Positions 33,901 through 39,062 of a stretch of DNA of 39,062 nucleotides are shown here, one piece after another. Where the stretch lies: NCBI RefSeq assembly GCF_000485595.1, contig NW_014577235.1, positions 42,284 to 81,345 on the forward strand, read 5' to 3'. Numbering within the stretch: the stretch's first letter is position 1; each line of letters begins with the position of its first letter. The position numbers and the translations under genes were made by a program. Source of the DNA: Priapulus caudatus. Its lineage: Eukaryota; Priapulida; Priapulimorpha; Priapulimorphida; Priapulidae. The notes beneath the pieces are model-generated. The model had not been told where the DNA came from. It did not search any database and was given only the letters and a program-made list of their open reading frames with translations.

Positions 33901-35866
33901 GATATTAAAGGGATCGTTTACTCTAGGTTCTAGGGTTATTTTCAGTTAATTTAGGTTAAAATTACGCTATATAAAAAGTTTCATGGTTCAATCACCATTA
34001 GAAATATTGTGAAAAAATGTTTTAAAACTAACGACTAGTTTTATTACAACGACAGTGGCGTCACTCAAAGCGCACGATCTGATAAGTTGCGCAAAACCAC
34101 TTTTCAGCCAAGGGCTACAGACCGAGGGTGTTTCTTATTTATTAATTTAAAAGCAAAAGGATTGTAATATCTTATAAACGACATATAGTTTCGATTATAA
34201 ATTAATATGGATAAATTTGCCCTAAAATGAATATCGTTCGGTTAAATAACATTTAGGTATAAATATAATTGCACTTTTGTAATGAGCCCTCGGTCTATAA
34301 CGTTCAAAATAAATTGTCAAATACGCAACTTTTTCGGGGTGGCAGCACGGTCGCGGGTGTCATGGCGCCGTTCAAATTTCGTAGCGTTGATGTGTAATTA
34401 ATTATAACTATTAAATTAGGTATCTGGTAACAAATACGTGTGGGTATAGACAATTTGTTATACAGTAAGTACAGTTGTATGCAGTAAAATCCTAGAATCT
34501 ACTATCCCTTTAAAACAATAACGCATACGTGCTTATTTTGAAGAAACATGCGGTTGCACGTCTGCCAAATTTTCTTGGGATATTTGCTGAAAAAAATACG
34601 GTAATTCCACGAGGCCGTGCTATGGAACTAACTAGTTAGTATATAGCAGAATTTTCAGGGAGTCCCACGGACTCCTGGTTATGTCAAATCAGGGAGTACG
34701 ACAGTAAATCAGGGAGTATTTGACTCTGGACTTGGTTAATTTCGCACCCTGTATAAGTGAGATGTCTACAAGGAACGTGCATACGTGCACTCGCATGTAC
34801 ACATGGCTCACATGCTGGCTTACAGAACTCCTCCCAAAGCATGTCGTGCCTTGTAAAATTTAATTTACTAACTGATTGGGTGTGAAAATTATACATTTCC
34901 ATATAGTGTGCAGTGTTTCCCCTAGCCAAAAAGGTCTGCAACTGCAAGGTGGTAAATGTTTTTTCTGATGTGTTTGCGTGTTTCGAGGTCCTAGCAAAGC
35001 GAGCAGTGCGGGTGCTGGCCAAACTAGGGGGGACCGGGGCATGCTACCCCCCAAGAATTTTTTTTTTAAATGATGTAAATTGGTGCATTCTAAGCTATTC
35101 TGAACACATTGTATGAGACTCTTGAATCTCTTTTTCAAGTTGTCAAAAGTTTTGTCAGCGAGGTGGTGTTTTGGACAAATTTCTGTGTGGCAGCTCAGAA
35201 TTTGAGCGAGGCGGCCTGCCTCACTCTTATGAAAATGCAGGGGAAACACTGGTATGTACAAACATAATACATTTACATGTACTGAGCAGCTGCAAACATA
35301 CACTTACATGTACTAAGTCGGTGATAAAATTCTACATTTACAAGTATTGAATAGGGTGGAATATTATACATTTATACGTAATCAGTAGGTGCCAATATTA
35401 TACTGTTACATGTAGATTTAAACATTGTACATTTGTGGAGAGTACATAAATTATTTATAACATGGGACAGAATTCTATCGAAGGTGTAACATATACAGAG
35501 AATAATGAAATGGCATTGCACAGTATGTGTAGTTCATATGATAAAATTATACCACATATACAATAAGTAATGGAATTATAATATAGTACATCTAGTGAAG
35601 TTTTGTTTATTTGTGGATGTGACTGAAACATCTGAATAGCAGATCTTGTCACAGACAGTACATACCATACATCTTGCCCTCATCAGATAGGATGATTTTA
35701 CGTCGCCCACAGGGAGGGTATATGGCCAATGCCTCATGGAAACTCTGCTCAATATCAGGTGACCAGATACCTTCCGCCTCACTGATGTCCCCCTTGCCAT
35801 CACCTTCCGCCTTTACACACCCCTCATCATCATCTTCCATTGTGTCATCGCCTGCCCAGGACATGT
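24117..35866 (-). CDS. TEAD: TEAD/Scalloped transcription factor (11 coding exons, about 417 aa)
   Basis: Minus-strand exons in order: 35866-35666, 32948-32821, 31836-31666, 31239-31199, 30264-30129, 29847-29785, 29597-29490, 28890-28832, 28396-28315, 28158-28006, 24230-24117. All phases agree; length is close to vertebrate TEADs (about 426-435 aa). Residues about 37-108 form the TEA DNA-binding domain ([57 protein letters not shown]). A short glycine-rich linker follows instead of the proline-rich one of vertebrates. The YAP/TAZ-binding domain includes [20 protein letters not shown], the palmitoylation-site cysteine in [30 protein letters not shown] and the C-terminal HHIYRLVKD with the coactivator-contact tyrosine. 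By family knowledge it binds CATTCC-type sites and recruits Yorkie/YAP in Hippo signalling. It is convergent with TBC1D15. Confidence 0.96.
24595..24876. mobile_element. Telomere-repeat-bearing MITE (family T), copy 1
   Basis: Terminal repeats gctgagagggtctatgtccc and its inverse enclose 282 bp. A perfect 12-bp direct repeat AACACTAGTAGG flanks it (24583-24594 and 24877-24888). The middle holds CCTAAC once, CCGAAC four times and CCTAAC three times; both flanks contain nested ggtacc/ggtataccgg palindromes. It lies in the last intron of TEAD. Confidence 0.85.
25408..26211. repeat. Dispersed repeat R1, copy 2 (longer)
   Basis: The ends match 1-453 in inverse orientation. Copy 2 has about 450 extra bases in the middle, including a short array of cagggtgctaatacag-type units (about 25975-26032). 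It lies in TEAD intron 10. Confidence 0.8.
26225..26680 (+). repeat. 'tgacctttgacc' repeat ending in (GGAC)n
   Basis: Two related modules, about 26225-26465 and 26500-26628, each have tgacc-rich text, then an 'aatat(c/t)aaga(c/t)cgta' block and 'gagatttgtcc / aagatttgtgcc'. The end is a ggacggacggacg array (26629-26680). This layout resembles dispersed repeats of marine invertebrates; the class is not certain. Confidence 0.6.
27057..27395. mobile_element. hAT-like MITE family C, copy 1 (uninterrupted)
   Basis: Starts caggggtagaaattaac and ends gactccgcaccttg. Exact 6-bp direct repeats GGCAAG flank it (27051-27056 and 27396-27401). A subterminal gggagtccaacggactccc palindrome and repeated gggagt motifs mark both ends. 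339 bp, no coding capacity, in TEAD intron 10. Confidence 0.85.
27950..27994. repeat. (ACGC)n microsatellite at the TEAD exon 10 donor
   Basis: About eleven cgca units, beginning about a dozen bases beyond the minus-strand 5' splice site at 28005. Confidence 0.9.
28006..28158 (-). CDS. TEAD: TEAD exon 10
   Basis: Acceptor atattgcag and donor cag|gtatgt; 51 codons encoding [40 protein letters not shown] and ENFTVLQ. The donor runs directly into a (GCGT)n microsatellite. Confidence 0.96.
28315..28396 (-). CDS. TEAD: TEAD exon 9 (palmitoylation-site cysteine)
   Basis: Acceptor gtttgcag and donor gag|gtaaga; 82 bp encoding [15 protein letters not shown] and [12 protein letters not shown]. The cysteine before SFGKQ is the site autopalmitoylated in vertebrate TEADs. 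Confidence 0.95.
28832..28890 (-). CDS. TEAD: TEAD exon 8
   Basis: Acceptor gttattcag and donor gcat|gtacgt; 59 bp, phase 2. It encodes [19 protein letters not shown]. Confidence 0.93.
29490..29597 (-). CDS. TEAD: TEAD exon 7
   Basis: Acceptor tttatacag and donor tgg|gtaagt; 36 codons encoding [20 protein letters not shown] and AFFLVKFW. Confidence 0.95.
29785..29847 (-). CDS. TEAD: TEAD exon 6
   Basis: Acceptor tactgtttcag-type (tgtttcag) and donor gag|gtaggc; 21 codons encoding [11 protein letters not shown], a conserved beta strand of the YAP-binding fold. Confidence 0.92.
30129..30264 (-). CDS. TEAD: TEAD exon 5
   Basis: Acceptor tatcattgtag and donor tca|gtaagc. It starts [12 protein letters not shown] and enters the YAP-binding domain with [18 protein letters not shown]. 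The family's linker-to-domain junction is preserved. Confidence 0.93.
30448..31058. mobile_element. hAT-like MITE family B with ggtcc repeats
   Basis: Starts caggggtcgaaataag and ends cttatttctacccctg. Exact 6-bp direct repeats ATACCG flank it (30442-30447 and 31059-31064). Near both ends are many ggtcc / ggacc motifs, including ggtccgacggacc at 30527. It lies in TEAD intron 4. Confidence 0.87.
31199..31239 (-). CDS. TEAD: TEAD exon 4 (41-bp micro-exon)
   Basis: Acceptor gcttttag and donor aaaa|gtaagt, a near-consensus donor. It adds about 14 polar residues ([13 protein letters not shown]..) to the linker. Supported by phase: it is the exon that makes exons 3 and 5 join in frame. The sequence itself is not conserved. 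Confidence 0.7.
31666..31836 (-). CDS. TEAD: TEAD exon 3
   Basis: Acceptor tgtatgcag; it encodes [20 protein letters not shown] and TAIHNK, then a glycine-rich linker. Donor cca|gtacat was chosen; a second GT six bases on (cat|gtacga, end 31660) is equally in frame and would add two residues. Confidence 0.88.
31950..32697. mobile_element. Giant foldback element in TEAD intron 2 (arms about 310 bp)
   Basis: Starts caggagtagataa and ends with its inverse. A perfect 8-bp direct repeat ACTTATAT flanks it (31942-31949 and 32698-32705), as for hAT elements. The arms, about 31950-32262 and 32386-32697, are nearly identical inverse copies. The loop has gtatgccggtatg repeats. It fills most of the 984-bp intron and ends 123 bases from the 5' splice site of exon 2. 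Confidence 0.92.
32821..32948 (-). CDS. TEAD: TEAD exon 2 (TEA helices 2-3)
   Basis: Acceptor gattaacag and donor aaaa|gtgagc; 128 bp. It encodes [20 protein letters not shown] and [16 protein letters not shown], the DNA-recognition helix region. Confidence 0.95.
33811..34751. mobile_element. hAT-like MITE family C, copy 2 (interrupted)
   Basis: Starts cagggatagaaattaac and ends gttaatttcgcaccctg, flanked by exact TATAAG repeats (33805-33810 and 34752-34757). The outer parts match 27057-27395; the middle is interrupted by a 601-bp TTAA element. It lies in TEAD intron 1. Confidence 0.88.
33909..34509. mobile_element. TTAA-inserted MITE nested in family C copy 2
   Basis: Starts agggatcgtttactctagg and ends cctagaatctactatccct. 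TTAA stands on both sides (33905-33908 and 34510-34513). The uninterrupted copy 1 has a single TTAA at the matching place (gatattaacaataacg), which shows the pre-insertion site. No transposase inside. Confidence 0.9.
34911..35251. mobile_element. hAT-type MITE (CAGTGTTTCCCCT ends)
   Basis: Starts cagtgtttccccta and ends aggggaaacactg, classic hAT terminal sequence. No clear target-site duplication. It interrupts a degenerate array of 'ata(c)atttacatgtact' units. Confidence 0.75.
35260..35435. repeat. Degenerate tandem repeat, 'tacatttacatgtact' units
   Basis: Four to five loose units of roughly 40-50 bp with the core atacatttacatgtact; a further fragment lies before the hAT MITE at about 34885-34905. 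Confidence 0.5.
35666..35866 (-). CDS. TEAD: TEAD exon 1 of the coding region
   Basis: Acceptor gtttcag followed by acATG: the start codon is the third base into the exon, so a non-coding 5' exon must lie upstream. It encodes an acidic leader (DTMEDDDEG), then [20 protein letters not shown], the first TEA helix. Donor tatg|gtatgt, phase 1. The 2.7-kb intron after it interrupts the TEA domain inside GKMYG^RNEL. Confidence 0.93.
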
Positions 35867-35992
35867 CTGAAACAAATTTATAACTCTCACTCTAAACGCA
35901 ATCAGTGTAACAGACATGGCACATGCATGTTTACATGCTATACAAGCACATTGTATGCGCATCTGCGGGAAATACCTGGACCTCGGGTGATA

Positions 35993-36181
35993 CTCCATTA
36001 GGAGTGTTCCCAACTATGTCATTAATGGTCATAATAACATATATATATATATATATATGGTCATATATTAGTTTGTGGTTTAATGTCATTTAAGTTAGGG
36101 TTAGGGTTAGGGTTAGGATTAGGATTATCAATCATTAATCATTAATCGTTAATAGTAAAGTTGGGAACACTCCTAATGGAG
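35993..36181. mobile_element. Small inverted-repeat element with TTAGGG units
   Basis: 23-bp perfect inverted ends, starting ctccattaggagtgttccc. Inside are a (TA)n run and ttagggttagggttagggttagg at about 36097-36119. The flanks share 'cctggacctc' followed by ggg(a)tgata on both sides, possibly an imperfect long target duplication. Confidence 0.75.
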
Positions 36182-37363
36182 CGTTAGCCTGGACCTCTGC
36201 GGGATGATATAACCAAATTTTACTAAATCGCCCAGGAGTAATGCTATTACTAAATTGTGTATTATTCTAGCATGAATGTTTAGTGATCACAGCCTATAGC
36301 TATACACAACCATGTTTGCCTTTCTTCACCTACTGTTAAATGTACAGTAGGTTGAGTAGCAGTAGAGCAGCCTGAGCTCACAAAACAGAGCAGCTGCACA
36401 TGCTATCTGATACTGCTGATAGTGATGGTAATGGATTTAGTGAAGTGAGGGAATATATTTATTTAGATTTCATCACTAAGAGGGAAAAACATTTTATAAA
36501 TTACAATAAACTCAAGAAATTATTCACGAATGCAATAGCCAATATGTCATGGTTCTCATGCATTGGAAATGCAGGTATCTGTGAAACACGCGAGTCGTCC
36601 GAAAACGCCGTTACGCGTTGACAAACGGCAAACGAAAAACGAAGGGGGGACCGACTAACACTGAATAACAAAGCCGTTGTATTTTAGGTGCGCGAGTCAT
36701 GCACAAGCTCAGCAACTCGACAAAATCTAGCGTTATACCACACATGAGTACGAAATCTACAATCTAAACCTACTCACCAATAATGTAACGATACACGAAG
36801 TGTGAACAGCAAGGTGAGAAACAATATTTAACACCTGAAAACCACGAAAGAATGCCAAGAATGAACGAAATATGTCGGGAACGTAGTTACGCATCCGGGT
36901 GCGCGCAGGCATGTACCATTACATGGATAGGGGTGGAGGTAGGAGTAAACTTGAAATCAGAGAAGTCTAAGCGAAACGATGATGAACATAATTTATTTAT
37001 ACTTGCTTTTACTCACTGATCTTACACAATTTTAATTGAAAAGAACTAAATATGTGTAATTATAGAAATCATAACAAATTATAACATAGGTCTAAATACT
37101 TATGCAGTAATATATCTGACATCAGAACCATTTATTCACAAAAGTTACATATTGATTTATATTTACATTTCACAAGAAAACACAGTGGAAGTTTGTCCAA
37201 AGGTTGTCTAACAAATGCTAACACGTCATTACATTATTTTAAAATAGAAGAAGATTTAATCACGAACCTATGCAAGTTGACCCAAATCAAGTGAATTGCA
37301 ATGGAATAATTTGGATGGGAATCGTTAAACTATATTTTGTAATTATATACCGTATATGTTATG

Positions 37364-37379
37364 TATACATATATATGTA

Positions 37380-37414
<35 letters not shown>

Positions 37415-37415
37415 T
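37364..37415. repeat. (TA)n microsatellite
   Basis: tatatatata with interspersed tacata/tgtata steps, about 50 bp. Confidence 0.9.
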
Positions 37416-37878
37416 GCATAATTAACCACAGAATTTTGCACTGGATATAAAGAAGTAACACTAAATGGTGCTATATAGTCAAAGACCCTATACAAACAAG
37501 GCAACTATGACACCATGCAAATCTAAAGTACTGTCTTGTATTCCATTTTCATGATGATATAGTGAAAATTATAATTATGTTTGCATATGTAGCAGCGGAT
37601 CGATGGCAAATTTAATGAAAATTTGTGTTTAATTTTAAGTGTTTAATCGTCCTGCATATCACTTACCATCATCACTCTGAACAAAATGACAAAACACGAA
37701 ATTCCACAACAACTTCTCTATGCTTCAGCAACGACTTTACCAGTTTAGGTGAAGCACTTGCATTTCTACACACCAATGTTACTGAACATTAGGGCAATAT
37801 AGTAGCATCTCAGCATTGTACATGTTACAAAATCATCTGTAAACCCCTTTGCTTCACATTTTAGACACGACTACTGGA

Positions 37879-38210
37879 GCTGAGAGGGTCTATGTCCACC
37901 AGGGTACTACCGGAACGTACCCTGGGTACGGTCCGGTATACCGGAACGTACCCTGGTACTATCTAATATGTCGGACCGTACCTCGCTTACTCCACTAACG
38001 AGTCTAGGAAGTCGCCTATGCCTACGCCTACTCCCTAACCCTAACCATATCAGATAGTTACCTCAGGTACATATATGTCGCCTATGCCTACGCCTACTCC
38101 CTAACCCTAACCATATCAGATAGTTACCACTACCAGGGTACGTTCCGGTATACCGGACCGTACCCAGGGAACCCTCCGATAGTACCCTGGGGGACATAGA
38201 CCCTATGAGC
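37879..38210. mobile_element. Telomere-repeat-bearing MITE (family T), copy 2
   Basis: Same ends as 24595-24876 (gctgagagggtctatgtcc). Flanked by ACTACTGGA (37870-37878) and ACTACGGGA (38211-38219), a 9-bp duplication with one mismatch. The inner segment 'cctatgcctacgcctactcc' plus two ccctaa units and catatcagatagtta occurs twice, which accounts for its roughly 50 extra bases over copy 1. Confidence 0.85.
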
Positions 38211-38269
38211 ACTACGGGAAGTACATTAAAGAGTCACCACATGTCGTACACATTCTGCAACATTCATAC

Positions 38270-38466
38270 CACTCGAAATATATGATAAAGGATAGGGTAT
38301 GCAAACATTGCTGTGCCTGTAAAATAAAGCCAGCCAAACGTGGATATGCCATCTGGTGAGGTCCCTATGCACTTCCAATAATGTAGAGTAGGCAAACCGC
38401 CAGCAGCTATAGGGATGATAACCAGATTATTAGTGTAAGTATAATCCCCTGTCAACTGTCCCGTAT
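38270..38466 (-). CDS. Exon of a multi-pass membrane protein, possibly PAQR family
   Basis: Minus strand; a plausible acceptor (aatgcattacag at 38467) and donor (gtg|gtatga after 38270) bound about 65 codons in one frame. Two hydrophobic segments are visible (NNLVIIPIAAGGLPTLHYW and FGWLYFTGTAMFAYPILYHI). The 'G.(I)PT.H(W/Y)' then 'GWL...TG....A' spacing recalls transmembrane helices 5-6 of progestin/adiponectin-type (PAQR) receptors, but the HSHQxxH motif that should follow was not found before the TEAD side. Treat the family as a guess; the exon is more secure than the name. Confidence 0.35.
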
Positions 38467-38670
38467 CTGTAATGCATTTTTATTTTTAAAGTCAAAAGTC
38501 AAAGTTAAATATAATATAAATTCCGATACTTATGTATACCAATAGCATGTTACCACCACTAATGTTACCACAGAGAAACTACATGCATAGCTTCTTTATG
38601 AAATGACATACACAGATGTCGATTTTCACTGGTGAATTACAAAACAACTGGTTAAAGCAAGATCAAGTGG

Positions 38671-38689
38671 GATCATCATCATCATCATC
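38671..38689. repeat. (ATC)n microsatellite
   Basis: Six consecutive atc units just before the minisatellite. Confidence 0.85.
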
Positions 38690-38714
38690 CAATTTACCGT
38701 ACACGTTACACACA

Positions 38715-39062
38715 GTGCAGCCAACCTGCTGTGCTGCTCACCCATGGTGCAGCCAACTTGTTGCATTACTCACACATTGTGCAGCCAAGCTGATGTGTTA
38801 CTCACACATGGTGCAGCCAACCTGCTGTGCTGCTCACCCATGGTGCAGCCAACTTGTTGCGTTACTCACACATGGTGCAGCCAAGCTGATGTGTTGCTTA
38901 CACATGGTGCAGCCAACCTGCTGTTACTCACACATGGTGCAGCCAACCTGCTGTGTTGCTCACACATGGTGCAGCCAACCTGCTGTGTTGCTCACACATG
39001 GTGCAGCCAACCTGCTGTGCTGCTCACACATGGTGCATCCAACTTGTTGCATTACTCACACC
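38715..39062. repeat. 32-bp minisatellite, at least 11 units, running off the window
   Basis: Unit tgcagccaacctgctgtgct followed by gctcac(a/c)catgg. The first six units show an A-B-C-A-B-C order (cctgctgtgctg, cttgttgc(a/g)tta, gctgatgtgtt), a 96-bp higher-order unit; later units are mostly type A. One unit lacks three bases. Confidence 0.92.

Larger units (their letters stand above)
35867..37878. other. Upstream of TEAD; no gene recognised
   Basis: Probably holds the non-coding first exon(s) and promoter of TEAD, but I cannot place them. It contains a short inverted-repeat element (35993-36181), an unrecognised 73-codon open frame (36400-36621, plus) and an AT microsatellite (about 37364-37415). 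Confidence 0.4.

Noticed and set aside
36400-36621. 73-codon open frame with a mixed, protein-like composition
   Set aside because: No recognised family, no supporting splice context and no neighbouring exon; left as unassigned.
38715-39062. CRISPR-like regular repeats
   Set aside because: Units are contiguous 32-mers without distinct spacers, in a eukaryotic genome: a minisatellite.

Overview
The window is animal nuclear DNA, not bacterial or viral. Coding sequence is broken into short exons with GT-AG introns. The genes are metazoan (gephyrin, TBC1D15/17, TEAD/Scalloped), and the rest is AT-rich and full of DNA transposons and their short non-autonomous relatives (MITEs). Telomere-type TTAGGG units, hAT, pogo and TTAA-inserting elements and small introns fit an invertebrate. 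I cannot name the species; an early-branching or marine invertebrate is a guess. Exons were built by hand from conserved protein blocks plus splice sites, and all joins are phase-consistent.

Layout. 1-453: part of a dispersed repeat (R1). 720-4493 (+): the last eight coding exons of a gephyrin/MoeA-type molybdenum-insertase domain (339 aa); the 5' part of the gene lies before the window. 5734-16172 (+): an apparently complete TBC1D15/TBC1D17-like Rab GTPase-activating protein, 16 exons, 632 aa. 16173-24116: intergenic, with a large foldback element and a decayed pogo/Tigger transposase (19988-21515, minus strand). 24117-35866 (minus): a complete TEAD/Scalloped transcription factor, 11 coding exons, about 417 aa; its last exon is 3.8 kb from the previous one. 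35867-39062: telomere-repeat-bearing MITEs, an AT microsatellite, one membrane-protein exon (minus strand, possibly PAQR-like), and a 32-bp minisatellite running off the end.

The three genes do not form a known pathway: gephyrin acts in molybdenum cofactor synthesis and synaptic scaffolding, TBC1D15/17 in Rab7-linked membrane and mitochondrial traffic, and TEAD is the Hippo pathway's DNA-binding factor. What unites the window is the invasion of introns by inverted-repeat DNA elements. Several have exact target-site duplications (TTAA, 6, 7, 8 and 12 bp), and five fold into hairpins with arms of about 60 to 310 bp, four of them inside introns. One TTAA element sits inside a hAT-like MITE whose uninterrupted sister copy is also in the window. 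Two MITE copies, plus a third unrelated element, carry telomere-like repeats. These are the most unusual features here.
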